From Orthonyx spaldingii (lineage: Eukaryota; Chordata; Aves; Passeriformes; Orthonychidae), in assembly GCA_013397795.1 (NCBI GenBank), contig VZTJ01002643.1, forward strand, positions 241,389-305,388: DNA of 64,000 nucleotides, read 5' to 3'. A program made the translations under genes and the position numbers. Below the pieces are notes generated by a model. It saw nothing but the letters and a program-made list of their open reading frames with translations, made no database searches and had not been told where the DNA came from. Positions 1 through 12,270 of the stretch are shown piece after piece (positions within the stretch are counted from its first letter, which is position 1; each line of letters starts with the position of its first letter).

Positions 1-1990
1 AAAAAATCTGATTATATTCCTTATGCCTGTTTTCACTCACGGAAGGTAATTTTAGGAAATTAATTTCCCTCATTAGGTTGTATAACTCAATACTAATTTA
101 CCAAAATGATCTTAGGAAGGAGATGTAAACTCATCTTTAGATATTAAAGTATTTCAGTGAGAAACCCTGGAACTTTATTATTTCTGTCAGCTTGGGGAAG
201 TTGGTTAAGGCCTGGTTTGAAGGATGGGCTATGAAATCCCTAATAAACATCTCTGCCCTGCAACACTCAAATGCTTTAAGGCTGCTCAAATATTCCTCTC
301 ACAGATGTGCTCCTGAACGAATCAAAACTGAGCTTATGCCCTTAGGTTAGGCCCTGTCTCAAACTCAGACTAAAAGTCCTTATTCAGGGAAATCATTTAT
401 GAGATATAATTTGTCCTTCTGAAAACCTATAGCCCTGAAATCAAAGCAATTGAAAAAAAGAACCCCAGAATTAACTCAGGAATTCTCTTTGGTAATTCAA
501 TATTTTTCAGAAGGAAATAAACAAGAGAAATAACATTGGACTCTTTGGGAGAGGGTCTTGCTTAGTAAAGTCATTTGTGTTGAGTTGTAATGTAATTAAC
601 TGTGTGTGGAAAATCTATTTATACCTATAGGATATTGCTATAGGTGGCTCAGGCAGTAAAACTACAGTAAATTAAAACAAAAATAGGAATTTTTATTTTA
701 TTCAAGCCAACAATAACAAATCCATTCCCTTCTTAAACCTCAGTAAAAAAAACAGGTTTTCCATGACAACATAACAAAAAACCCCCATAAAACCAAATAT
801 TATCACCACTCTAAGGTAGGGGAATGACAGGTTAAAACTAGAGGTCCAAAAGTCAAAATCAAGGTGGAGAAGTTGATTAATGATCTTAAAGCACAGGAAA
901 TAATGACAAAGCTTCAAGAAGAGCAGGTTGTGCTGAATATGATTTTCAGTGGCAGAAAGGAAGCCACAAGTTGAGAGCAGAACATTAAATAAATATAAGT
1001 GAGGAGAACTGGGAATAGAAAAAAGTGCAAGACAAGCTGGTGTGTTCCATAAAACATGAACAAATGCTTAGCAACATTTCACAGTTAAAAAGAGGGGTTT
1101 TGTTGAGCATGTACAGGTCAGGGATGCCTGTCCCTGTGCATCTGGGAATCTGCAGCACAGGTGGGCACTAAATTGATGGATTTGTCACGTCCATGTACAC
1201 ATCCATTTGCAGATGGACAAAAAACCCCCCAAATTCAACTTATTAGACAGAGAAAAATAAACAAACACTGAATTTTGGGGTTTTTTAAAAGTCTTTAGTT
1301 GGACCATGGCTTTAACCAAAGAGCTTTTTTAGATATTTTGAAGTATTCTGTTGCTGCCTCATTGTTAATCTTCAATCTGGGCTGAAAAACTCAAATAAAA
1401 ATAATGTCTTGCACGTTTGCTGCTTTAAGTAACACATCCAGCTTCCTTCTAACCTCTTGCCTTGCTTTCGACTACTTCATAAACACATAAAAGCTTCCCT
1501 TGAACATTTTAGCAGTTGTTAAAGCAGCCAGAGAGATAAAAGAAAGTTAAAGGACACGCAAAGATTGAATTACGGCGTTTCCCAGCATTTGGGTGACAAA
1601 GTTTGACCATTATGAGGAATAAATCAATTTGCAGGCACTGCGGACAGCGAGCTGAGGCTGGAGCTGGAACTGTTCCCCTGGGAGATGTGCTCAGAGATAA
1701 AAGGAGTCATATTTCTTCTTTTGTCTGGAGAAACACGGAAGGGGTTTTTAGAGACCAGGAGATATGCAAATATTTACCAGGAAAATGAGAAAGGAGAAGA
1801 GAATGTGTATCCTAGTTCTGAAATTTCCCTGTTAGCATTGTAGAGATATTTCACATTATCCAGAATTTAAAGTGAAAAATGTACACCAATGACAAAAATT
1901 TGGTTATTTACAAACTGGGACAAGGTTTCTTATATATTGGTCTTGTGTGTTTTAATTTTAAAGTAATCCTGGGTTCCTAGCAAGAGTCCC
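1..1990. other. Unique AT-rich non-coding DNA, nothing recognised
   Basis: No repeat family, exon-like reading frame or RNA gene is recognisable. Open frames are short (under about 75 codons) and AT-driven. A perfect octamer ATGCAAAT lies at 1764-1771, but single 8-mers are expected by chance. It is probably intronic or intergenic DNA. Confidence 0.6.
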
Positions 1991-2037
1991 GTGGTTAATG
2001 GCTGGAATTGATGATCTTGGAGTTAATGATTCTATGG
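1991..2037 (+). mobile_element. CR1 LINE 3'-end relic
   Basis: The segment keeps the order of a CR1 3' end: a GTGGTT start, TTGATGATCTTGGAG, then TTAATGATTCTATGG. The usual CTTTTCCAACC stretch between the last two appears deleted. It is a short old copy in sense orientation. The match is by recalled family consensus, not by alignment. Confidence 0.5.
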
Positions 2038-2945
2038 AATGAGTAGCACCACGAGGAGCTGAAGGGCATCCCCTGGTGCTCCAGGAACCAAGAGCAAAAG
2101 GCATCAGCTGCTGAGGAACTTCTCCTGTTGTTATCCAAGTTCCCAGAGTGTCCCTGGAAGGAGTGTCCCGGAGAAGGTTTGGAAATCTGGTGAGTGCTTT
2201 ATAACATGAGTGGAATTTTTCCTTTTTTTATCCTCTCATGTTTTCTCCTTCCTTTTTTATTCACCAAGAAACCCTAAACAATTGCAGATATCCCTCATTC
2301 TTCTCAGAGTCATTTCCTACCTTTATCAAGATTTTTTTCACATAAATGAAGCGTTTAATCCCCCATAATCTTATCTCAAATGGCAACCACTCCATCTCCT
2401 CAGCCTTTGGAGCATTCTGTGGTGGGATTAACTGGAGATTCTCCCCTTTGCAGCCTCAGCAGCCTGGAAGGAGGGGAATGGGGATGGAAATCCATTTAAA
2501 AGTTTGGTGTGGTTAGTCAGGCTGGGGGCTGTCCTGCCCACTTGCTAAATCAGGCATGAACATTTATTTTCTGTTGCTTTATCATCACGAATCAAACGTG
2601 AAAAAGACCAAACTGGGGAACAGCACAAATCAATTTGTGTGGTTCTGACTGTAACGACAGAGAGACAAAAAGCAAGGGGGGCCTCCTCTGTTCTGCTTTC
2701 CACTTCAGCCGTGTGTGTGCTGCTAATTGAAACCCATCTCCAGCTGGAGCTGCTCCAGACGGGAGCAAGGGGAGCCAAGGCAACGTCTGCTCGAATTTGT
2801 AAAGCTTTAACCTGCCTCAGACAGCAGGTGAGTCCTTCCAGAGCACACAATCCGATCCGTGGGAGCTCTTCCAAATGAATTTCCACATGTTGGAACACTC
2901 CTCCAGCCTGGTGAGAGAGCCTGACTAAAGCCTGGATAAAGGAAT

Positions 2946-2991
2946 CTGGAAGGAAGGAATCTAGGAAGGAAGGAAGGAAGGAAGGAAGGAG
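2946..2991. repeat. (GGAA)n microsatellite
   Basis: An interrupted GGAA tract with a pure run of seven units at about 2963-2990. ETS-family factors bind GGAA cores, but repeat tracts of this size are common and no role is implied. Confidence 0.9.
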
Positions 2992-3222
2992 CTTTCTGAA
3001 GAGAGGGAGCATCTGGGGCGATGTTCTGGGAAAAGGAGCCACCACTCCCCTCCCAACAACAGCCCAGCTTTGCTTCACTTCTTGGGAAATATCCCTGTAC
3101 TTGTTTGAGAATAGCTTTTGGTGATTCCTATATCTTTCCAAGTGCACCTGCACACTCACAACACAGTGACCAAGGGCTCCTTTAATTAGTGACGCATGGA
3201 AACAATTAATTACCTTTATGTA

Positions 3223-3242
3223 CGTGTGTGTATATATATATA
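3223..3242. repeat. Short (TG)n(TA)n microsatellite
   Basis: A CGTGTGTG run passes directly into TATATATATATA. It ends about 40 bp before a CR1 3' end, and more TA-rich sequence follows. Confidence 0.85.
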
Positions 3243-3284
3243 GATATTTTCATCTATGATATATATCTTGACTGTTTCTCTGAT

Positions 3285-3453
3285 ATGACAGAATCCCAGA
3301 ATGGTTTGGGGTGGAAGAGACCTTAAATTCCACCAAGTGCCACCCCTGCCATGGGCAGGGACACCTTCCACCAGGCTGCTCCAAGCCCTGTCCAACCTGG
3401 CCTTGGACACTGCCAGGGATCCAGGGGCAGCCACAGCTTCTCTGGGCAGCCTG
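3285..3453 (-). mobile_element. CR1 LINE fragment, 5'-truncated
   Basis: Read on the plus strand this is a reverse-complement CR1 3' end. In order it shows CAGAATCCCAGAATGGTTTG, GGAAGAGACC, CCATGGGCAGGGACACCTTCC, CCAACCTGGCCTTGGACACT and CAGCCACAGCTTCTCTGGGC. It stops after CAGCCTG, so only the last 170 bp or so of the element is present, typical of CR1 5' truncation. Open frames crossing it on both strands are repeat by-products. Confidence 0.93.
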
Positions 3454-5200
3454 AAAGATCAGCATAAGAACTGTTTGAACCCTGATGCAGAGAGAGTTTT
3501 CAGGGTAAACCGTGGTGCTCAGAGTGAGGGGTTTAGAACCCAATGTTCTCTGCATCTCAGTCTAAACACCAACAGAACAAAACATCAAAGTTATACCCCC
3601 AAAAACTGTCTGGCTGCAATTTCTAAAAACCCACTGAAATATCCTGATTTCAGTTCCACAAATATTTCTCTCCTGATGTGTACATGGAGTTCATTAGTGG
3701 CTGTCTGGGAGTAAAACCCTGAATATTTGTCCATAGCCTAAAGCCCAATAGTCACATTCAGTGAAATCATCTCTTAACTGTGCACTGGTTGTGGTTGCCC
3801 ACGTAATTGGGAGAGATGGTAAAATATTTAAGTGCTTCTAGTGAGCTTCGTGTCAAAGTTATTTCATCACGAATTTGTCTTTGGTGTTGTTATGGACCCG
3901 GCTGGAGCCCCTTTTTATAGCACAGCCCTCGTTCCAGCAGAGATGAGGAAATCTCTCTGATCTCTGAGAGAAGATATTTTCCTGGGTTAATTGGACAAAC
4001 AATGACATTTTGAAAAATTAGAGGGTTTGACCATTCCAAAAATACTCCAAGGATATTTTGCTTCCACAGCTTGACCTAAAAAGTGCTCAAGTTGCTGTGT
4101 TGCAATGTCATTTCTTTGGGAATTTTTAGCGCAGTTTGGAGTGCTTTGGATGTCTGATTCCAGCATGGCCTGTCAGTGCTCCAGGAGAGGGGTATTATTT
4201 TTTCTTCCCAAACCTATTCCAGTTTAATTTAAAAAAAAACCAACTCACACTTCCAGCATGAAAACCATCGATACTCAAAATCTGTGAAATTCCTCTTCAT
4301 GCTCCACTTAAGACTTCGAGTCCTAATGGGAGCTGCAGTGGCATAAAATGATTCCATTTATTCTGGATAATAATGCAGTCAGCATATTTTTGCAAACAGC
4401 CTTTAAAAGGAGGTGATTTCAGAAGCAGAACTCCCTCTGAGCAAAATCTTGCTCACTGCCAGATGATCCTGCTCGGGTGGAGCCTTGTGGGTGTCTCAGA
4501 AATGTTACCATCCCAAGATGTTTACAATTCCTTTATCAGGTGGTTTTAATGTCTGGGAGAGGCGTGTGACACTTATTTTTGGGTTCTGTCCTTTCCTTTC
4601 ACTCCGTGCAGCTCCCCCAATATTGGTGTTTCCGTAGAAACCCTGGCTGGCAGCTGGCATCACGAACATCTGAGATGACACCGCGCCGGCCTTTGGGGGA
4701 GGTGATTATTGTGCAAACAACGCGTTTTCTACTGCTGGCAAGACTCTTGGCTTTAATCCTCCTCCTGAAAACAATCATTTCAGTCAAGATTTAGGAGAGG
4801 GAGGGGCCGTTCTCTGCTTCCCTTTGCATTCCCGGTTAAGAACGAGGATTACTCTGAGGAAAAGCTCATTGCTATGCTGAGGAGAACCTTTTTAAGCCCT
4901 GGGTTGATGCTGGATGGATCTGTTGTCATAAGAGCTGCATGCTGGGCTTGCATAACTCTTTGGAGGTGTTTATGTACAAGCTCTCCCAAGGGTGATGTTT
5001 TATCAAACCTCATTACAGAAGTGCTCCTCTCCGCGAGCCATCGAATGCATCGGGAGCATTAAAATGCAGAGTTGGGTCTGGTCAAGGAGAAGCAGAGGCT
5101 GTGTTTCATATTCATGGGAGAGAGGACACCTAGAAATTTCCAGAAGATTTTATAGGAGCTGCAGTTGTCCTGTGCTGTGGTCACCTACAGGGACCTGCAT
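3454..5200. other. Unique non-coding stretch with one CpG-retaining block
   Basis: No repeat family is recognised. The block at about 4560-4870 is less CpG-depleted than its surroundings, for example around GACACCGCGCCGGCC and AACGCG. It contains a FOX-like GCAAACA core at 4713-4719, followed by a homeobox-type AT-rich segment. It is listed as a candidate conserved element in the findings. Confidence 0.45.
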
Positions 5201-5372
5201 TAGAATCCCAGGATGGTTTGGGTTGGAAGGGACTTTAAAGCTCCTCTCGTTCCAGCCCCTGCCATGGGCAGGGACACCTCCCACTGTCCCAGGCTGCTCC
5301 AAGCCCCAGTGTCCAGCCTGGCCTTGGACACTGCCAGGGATCCAGGGGCAGCCACAGCTTCTCTGGACAGCC
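5201..5372 (-). mobile_element. CR1 LINE fragment, 5'-truncated
   Basis: A reverse-complement CR1 3' end: AGAATCCCAGGATGGTTTGG, TTGGAAGGGACTTTAAAGC, CCATGGGCAGGGACACC, a CTTGGACACTGCCAGGGATC stretch, and an end after CTCTGGACAGCC. It is the same subfamily as the copy at 3.3 kb and stops at almost the same consensus position. Confidence 0.94.
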
Positions 5373-8300
5373 CAAGAACTCATTAGGATGGCTTGGTGGG
5401 TTTGTTGCTGGTAAGATTTTTTATTTCTGTCTGCACTACGTGTTTAAAAGGGCAAAGGGATGTGATGGTGATGAGTGGGGAAATTGTGTGGACATGGAGA
5501 TGCTGGGGAAGAACATCCCATTCCAGTATGATCCAGAACCTCACCTAAAGGAAATTGCAGCTTCATAGATTGAGATTTTATTTATTTTGGCTAATTTGGA
5601 CAGTGATGCTGTGCCAGCTCTGGTGGGAAGGGGCACTCAGTGCCTTCCCCTGCATGAACCCCCTGAGGCCAAGGAAGACTTTTATTTTCTGTCTGCAGAG
5701 TTCAATTCTTCCCTCTCTCGAATCACAAACCTCAATTCTTTTATGAGCCACGGCTTCAGGGCCTGCAGCACAAAATCTCTGCCAGTGTTAGCAGGTCAGA
5801 TCTGCTGTCCTCTGTTTATGTTGACTTTATAACTGAGCAAGAAGGGTCAGTTTTGCTCTGTGGCAAAGGTCATTTTTTTGTGAGCAGACATTGATGGGCT
5901 AAGATACAAAGGGTGATAAAGTTATCAGTTTGAAAATGTCTCTTGTTAGACTACAAATATTATGAATTCATTCTTTTTTTTGCCTTGAATTAAAACCCAC
6001 CGAGTGCAGCTATCTTTGGTTCCCTCGTCTGACACGGCTTTGCCAGTCTGTAAATTTTCTTTCAAATTAGCAGACCGAGTTTTCTTATCAACCCTTAGCC
6101 AGTTGCAATTACTGTCACTCTTTTCAGCACAGTTAATAGGTTTGTGCCAACTAAACTGAAACTTTTGTCAGGAATTGTGATTTTCCTGAGTGCCCTGAAG
6201 TCGCTGATATTGTTTTAACCATAAGAGCTTTTTTAGACATGGGGGTGACAGGCAGAGCCAAACTTTGTTCTCTGACTTCCCAAACTGCACTGGACAATTC
6301 AGCAAAAGCTGAGGGCGTGAAGGATTAGTTTTCCCCTCATTTTTGTAAGGGATTCTTTCTTTTTTTTTTTTTTTTGAAGAACACAATTTTAAGTAGAATA
6401 AACAGGAGAGGCACAAAACAGCTTTTGAAAAATGTGTGGTACAAATGTAGGGTCTTTTGGGAACCAGTGTGATACATCTAAAATGCTGCTGGAAATGTTA
6501 ACTAGTCCCATATATCCAGTACAAAAGAGAAAGTTTTCATAATTAAGAAATATATAGAACTGAGAAGAAAATAGATTCAGATGCCAGGGCAGCTGGACTT
6601 GCCTGGCTGTGTTTTCTCATTAATATTTTTGGGAAAGGATCTTTTATGGGAAAGAATCTTATGGAGGTGCAAGTATTTATTCTGAAAAGAAAGGTGGTTT
6701 CAGCTCTTTTCTGCTGGAAGTGTCACTAAGGATACCTCACATCTCTTCCTGGTGTTTCCTGCCAGTGAATATTTAGGCATTTACCAGTCTGGGGGCTTTT
6801 GGGGTCATAGGAAGGGGATCTGTAACACCTCGGGGGAGCTCAGCTGCTGTGTAAGCCTTGAACGTTTGGGGTGGTGACCCTTGTCCATAGAGCTGAGCCA
6901 GGCCTTGCCCTCTGCACAGGAATTAAAGCCCTTTCTGTAAAAAAGGAGGGGTTTGCAAGGTGTTTTTTTAGAAAGAGAGCAAGTCTGCCTGATTTAAAGA
7001 ACATCTTTACTATGGGAGAGTGAGGCAGGAGAAGTGAGGGCTCCTTTGCCCCCTTGCTGGTTTTCTGTGTTCAGCTGTGGGAGGAGGGAGTTGTCAGAGG
7101 ATTTTTTGGTTGAACATGCATTTATATACAACACGGGGGGGGTGGTTCATGTTTTTCCCAGGGTTTTCCAAGCTTTTGCTCCAAATGAGCTAAAGCAGCA
7201 GTGAGACCTCTTGGGCCCAGTTGCAGCACTCAGAGCAGAGTGGGAGAACAGCCCGGGGACCATCTGCCCGTCGTGTCCTGCCTCTGGCCGTGGCCAAGAG
7301 CAGATGTCCAGGGCCAGAATAGAAGAACTGGGCAAACACTGAGTGAGAATTCCCCTGGATATCCTCTTCCAGCTCCCAGTAATCTGCTGTTTAAGGATTT
7401 TCTGGGAAGTGGCAGCTTCATCACAGCCTCTAATAGCCCTCAGTGGAGCCTCCTGCTGCAAAGTTTGCCTCGTTATCCCCTTGCACAATGGGATGGAATG
7501 ATTTGAACAAGCAGTCCCAGAGCAGAGATTTCTCCCTTTTTCGTGCTGGTTATGCCACCTCCAAAGCATTGTTCTGATGGGATTTATCCTGATTTGACAA
7601 AACTGAGGGGATGTTGCAGCCAGACCTCACAATCCTCGTTACTGGGGTGTCTCTAAATAGGTGTTTGCTACCAGGGCTCGGCCTCCAAAAGATAAAAGAC
7701 AAGAGTTGTTGTAAAAAAAGATGGTCCAAACTGCTAAAAATACGCTGTTCTGGGGTTTGAAGTCACATTCGTGCTTCCAACAGAGAAATTAATTTGGTTG
7801 TCCCTGACAGAGCCTTTGCTCCCTGTGGGTTTATCCACAGAACTGTTTCTTCAGGGGACAATTAAAGCACACAGTGCTGAGAGTAAGGGAGAAGGGTATG
7901 GACACAGAGGAATAACAACAGTGCCCCAAATGCTCCTGTCATTACTTCCTTCTCTTCACATCTCCTTCCTGGCCTGTCTCTTTGTTTGTATTTGTTTTCC
8001 ATCAGCAGGATCCAGTCTCTTCCTGCATGTATTTCCCCGGGTAACTGGCTGGAAATAGCCCACATTTGATCCCACACAACATGTTTTCATGGGGACCAAA
8101 ATCCCACTGAGTGAAGAACATTAGATCCAAAATATGTATTTCTAAAAACCAAATAAATGAAAAAACAACCTCCCCCCGAGCAAACCCAACCCTCAGGAAT
8201 AAAATTTCCTGCTGATATCCTGTTTTTTTCTCTTTTCCTTCCCTTCACTCTTAGTTTCTAAATGCAAAGTAGACAGCCGTAAATTCAGGACCAGGCTCCC

Positions 8301-9070
8301 ACTGTTCCTGTGGAACCATTAAGAATATTTGTTCCAAACTTTTTCCAGGGTGGTTGTGGATTATTAAGAATAAAACACAGGAGAAGTTTTTGGAATTCTG
8401 TTTGGCCCCCGGACAGTGTAGCTCACACCAGGGAGCTGCCAGGCCTTGGAGCAGGGTTTCCATCTCTGCTACTCCAACTCTTGAAAAACCCCGTTCTGCT
8501 GGGTTTTTAAATTCTGATTTTAAGCCCGTTCTTGGGTGAACAATTATTAGAAGGAAAAATAGAAATCTCTGCATCTTGAAGCATAAGATTTTTACCTTTG
8601 TGTGTTCCTTTACACCTTTCTCACTTAAAACCTGTGTGATTTCTCTTCCTGAGCTTTCTGTGGTCCCAAAGACCACATTCCGTGCAAGTCTTCCTCTACC
8701 ACCTCAGCCAAATTAACTCCTGCGGTATTTTCCATGCAAACATCAGCACTGGGTTATTTAGGTCGTTCTGCAGAACTTGGTGCCTGCAGTTCCTTGGGAC
8801 GACAGTCCATGAAATGTTCTGGTGCCTGTAGGCACTGTTAATTTATTATTTTTCTGCTGTTTGCATTTATGGGTAGAAATGTTTGGATTTTTTTTTTTCC
8901 TTGTGTTTTCATGTGTTTTCATTGCCGAAATCCAGCATCAGTGGCTACATAAAATGGAGCTGATTGAGGCTGGTGAAATGTGCTTGGCTTGCCTTTTAAT
9001 GGGAACATTCAACCTACAGATGGGCTTGGAGAGAGGTCACCTAAGTTCAAGTGAGAATTTCGATGCAGAT
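5373..9070. other. Unique non-coding stretch
   Basis: It holds a T16 tract (6360-6375), a G8 run (7135-7142) and otherwise unique sequence. Open frames of 95-141 codons occur on both strands at 7.1-8.7 kb. They overlap one another, lack recognisable motifs and have no consistent splice context, so no gene is called. Confidence 0.5.
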
Positions 9071-9186
9071 TCGTAGATTTTGAAGGCCAGATGGCCCCAC
9101 CACGATTATCTTGTCTGATCTCCTGCAGAACACAGGCTGTGGAATTGCAGCCATTCATTCCCACCTCAAGCACAGTGTTTGACTTC
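9071..9186 (-). mobile_element. Ancient CR1-like LINE 3' end
   Basis: The plus strand carries GATTTTGAAGGCCAGATGG, then GATTATCTTGTCTGATCTCC and TGCAGAACACAGGC, and ends near CAGTGTTTGAC. This is the order seen in the old CR1 group shared by turtles, crocodilians and birds: AGGCCAGAAGGGACC, ATCTAGTCTGACCTCCTG, AACACAGGCC. Its divergence is far greater than that of the GC-rich CR1 copies nearby, so it is probably a very old insertion. The orientation is antisense. Identified from memory of the consensus. Confidence 0.7.
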
Positions 9187-10380
9187 TCCTCTGTCAGGCC
9201 AAAGTTCGAGCCGACCCCACATCAATATCAGCGCTGTTAATAACCCGGATTAATGGAATATTACAGAGAAAAGCTTGCAAGGTCTCCCCTGGAATCTTGT
9301 TGGCTTGGTTGCAATTCCTTTTTTTTTTTTTTTAATTTTTGTTGTAAGATCGATAGAACTGTGCAGTTGTTTTCGGGGGTGTTTAGTAAGAACTCCAGAG
9401 GGAGGATCTGACAGCCCTGCTCCGTGATGGATTGGAATGTCAGATCAGCATATGGAGAAAGCAGGAAAAAGGCAAGAGGGAAAGCCAAACCAGAGCTCTT
9501 TTTTGAAACACCCTGGAAATTGGGTTGGTGACTAAATAAAGCTTTCTCGCCACCAAAAGTACAGCAACAACAGCAAAAAAATTGATCTGAAAATAAATCC
9601 CCTTTTTTTTTTTTTTTTTTTTTTTGCGGAAAATCATCACTTTTTCCCTTCACTTTGGGTGATTGTCATTTTTCCCAGCAGGATTTCTCACTTTCATGGA
9701 GAAACAATGAATCTGTGAAACTTTTCCAAGAAAAACTAAACCCATTTTTGACATCTCCCAGCCAAATCCCAGCGTTGCTGTGTCAGCCAGCCAGGACAAA
9801 CCTTGCACGAGGTACTGTGAGCCCAATTCCCTGCTCCTTGTTCCCCCAAAAAGGTATTTTTTCCTTGGAATTGTCTTATTTGGTCTGACAGGAGCTCGGC
9901 TTGTGAATAAAACATTCTGTGACGTGAATAATGATTGCAGAACCTGATGTTCTGCATGTAGCTGGTTTGAAGCAGGAATAGTTAAAAAAATAAGAAGGTG
10001 AGTATTGTTCAGGTTCATTTTGCAGTGTTGGCTGAAGTGAGTTCTCTTGGAGCTGGCTCAGAGCTGGGAATTCCAAACTTCCAGGAGTTCCTGCTCGAGA
10101 TAGGGGTGTTTCAGCAGGAGGTGAAATGAGCAATGATAGGGTGGTAAATGGGGACAGGGATTGGGAAGGGAGGATGAATTTAGCAGGAGAATGGATGATA
10201 CAGATCTTGAAAGGGTTTTTGGAGATCTCTCCTCGTTTCTTCTCCCCACAGGGAGAAGGTTGGACTGTGTGGTGAAAGGGGTGGAAGGAGGTAGCAAAAC
10301 CCACCCCTCAGCTTCAGCTTAAGGGGAATACAACCAAATCCTGTTGTAGTCATGCACCCTATCCCAGTGCCCTTCATCCA
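9187..10380. other. Unique non-coding stretch with a long poly-T tract
   Basis: A T23 tract lies at 9603-9625 and a shorter T15 tract near 9319. No repeat family is recognised around them, so they are not clearly SINE or LINE tails. Overlapping open frames of up to 142 codons on the minus strand have no recognisable domain. Confidence 0.5.
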
Positions 10381-10589
10381 GAACCCTGGAATTGTTCAGG
10401 TTGGAAAAGCCCTCTGAGACCATCGAGTCCAAGCTGAGCCCGATCCCCACCTTGTGCCCAGCCCAGAGCTCTGAGTGCCACATCCAGGCCTTCCCTGGAC
10501 ACCTCCAGGGATGGGGACTCCATCACCTCCTTGGGAAACCCACTCCAATGCCTGACCACCCTTTTTTTCCATGGAGGAATTCCTCGATG
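10381..10589 (-). mobile_element. CR1 LINE fragment, second subfamily
   Basis: A reverse-complement CR1 3' end of the TTCAGGTTGGAAAAGCC type: ACCATCGAGTCCAAGC, CCCAGCCCAGAGCTCTGAG, GGACACCTCCAGGGATGG, CCAATGCCTGACCACCC and CCATGGAGGAATTCCTCGATG. It differs from the GGGACACCTTCC-type copies elsewhere and matches the composite copy at 16.4-17.5 kb. Confidence 0.9.
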
Positions 10590-10659
10590 TATGTATGAAT
10601 ATGTAGATTGTGGGCTGCCTTTGTTTTCGCAGCATTTTCAGGGAACAAGCGCTAAAGGC

Positions 10660-10682
10660 AATAAGTAAATAAATAAATAAAT
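10660..10682. repeat. (AAAT)n microsatellite
   Basis: About five AAAT units following AATAAGT. Confidence 0.9.
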
Positions 10683-12186
10683 GTACAGGACTCCACAAAA
10701 CAAATCCTCAAACGTAGAACATGTGGAGGACGTAATTTGGTGACAGTGTGGGAAGGGACAGACTGCTGGTGGAGATCTGCAGAGACAAACAACAAACCTT
10801 TCCTGACTGCGGCCAGAAACACCTCGATATTCCTCATTTTATTGCAAGTCACAACGACTTTAATTCGCAATTCCCTGAGTCGTCTGCAGGGTCTGTGTGC
10901 AGGAAGGAGGTGCCATGGGAGGGAGGAAGGAAATCCTGGGTGTTGCTCCACAGTGTTTACAGCTCCTGACAGGATGCCTTTTAGGGATGAAGGTTCCGAC
11001 GTGGCTTAGCACGCGCACGCTGTAATTTGTCTGTCAGTTCCCTGAAAGTTCATTGGCATTGTCAGGTCGTGTTTAACTCAGTGGGGAAATATGGATTTCA
11101 TCCCTGGTGATTTCATGGAGCACTTTGGTAGCCTGAAGGTTTCCCATTAGAACCACAGCCTCCCATCTCCTCTCCACCTCCTCGGGAATTACTTCACCTC
11201 TTCACAGGACTTCAGCATGCAAAGGACCCAAAATGAATTGGGAATGGTTCTTTCAAACTGTGGGTGCTGTCTGAAAGGATTAAATGTCTGATTGTGCAGG
11301 AATAGCTGCAGGTCTGGAACCTCTCTGAATATCTGTGGGAGTAGGTGTTCAAAAGAAGGGCGTGGGCAAAAATCAGAATTTTCCTTGGTAGAAGATGGCA
11401 CGTGCTGAATGTAACAGAGAACTCCACTTGCTGTGCTGGGCCATGTCCAGAAAAGTAGGACAGGAATATTTTGGCACTTTTCTTCTCCTGTTGATTTTAA
11501 AAGAAGAGTAGGAAACTCTTTACAGCACTGTTCCTGCTGGGCTTGGTCCAATACCAACACAAAATCTCTACATCCATCAAGGAGCCCAAGCCAGAGGTGC
11601 CTTTGCCTTTCCACAGCTGTTGCAGACTTCAGATGGAGAACATTTAATTTTCCATGCTCAACCATTTAGTTAAAGGTGTTTTCAGACCACATTAACGAAA
11701 ATAAAAGCTGACAGATTAAAAGGAACTTCATTCATTTAGGAGATGTGCTCCGAGCTAAAATAATGCTCGGTGCTGATCCTCCCCTGTTCAAACCTGAGTT
11801 GTGCAAAGCACTCTCTGTGTGGTTTTGGATGGGTAAATATTCCATGTAAAAAGAAGAGTGTTTATATCAAAACAGTCTTTGTTATTTCTTTTTCACTCTT
11901 CTGCCACGCTGTGGTTTTAAAATCTGATTTCACGTTCACATACACGGTTTTTATAGTGTCATTTTACCTGCTGAGTGCAAAGGCAATTTTTATAAACAAA
12001 ACTTTGTGCTAACAAGAAAACTGCATTTCTTCATGGTACAAATGAGCATAATTGCAGTAAAACACTGCTTTTAAGAGTGTTCAGCTGCTGTCAGTGTGCC
12101 TGACACACAGCAGAATCGGATACACATTCTGTTCCTGGAAAAAAAGACAGGAGACGTGGATTCTGGTGGGTACAACTTGAAAACAA

Positions 12187-12270
12187 ATTTTACTTATCAG
12201 AAGACACCTTTTAACCATCAGAAGCCAGCTTTTAACCCTCAGAGGACATCTTTTAACCATCAGAAGCCAA
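12187..12270. repeat. 21-bp minisatellite, 4 copies
   Basis: Four head-to-tail 21-bp units start at 12187, 12208, 12229 and 12250. Core: CTTTTAACCATCAGAAGCC. The first unit is the most diverged and the second and fourth are nearly identical. Because 21 is a multiple of three, a plus-strand frame (12096-12314) reads a heptapeptide repeat of the form NHQKPxF. The frame is short and otherwise anonymous, so this is probably coincidental. Confidence 0.9.

Larger units (their letters stand above)
2038..3284. other. Non-coding stretch with two microsatellites
   Basis: Apart from the GGAA and TG/TA microsatellites listed separately, nothing is recognised. A minus-strand open frame of 204 codons spans 2545-3159, but it runs through the GGAA tract (giving a PSFLPSFL-type low-complexity stretch) and has no domain I recognise. 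I treat it as a chance frame. Confidence 0.5.

Noticed and set aside
2545..3159. Minus-strand open frame of 204 codons
   Set aside because: Crosses the GGAA microsatellite, has low-complexity PSFLPSFL residues, no recognised domain and no splice-supported context.
9603..9625. T23 tract as a possible retroposon tail
   Set aside because: No LINE or SINE body or target duplication was seen next to it, and avian CR1 ends in short octamer repeats rather than poly-A.
11189..11665. Minus-strand open frame of 158 codons
   Set aside because: Best-looking anonymous frame in the first 12 kb, but no family, signal peptide or exon boundaries could be supported.
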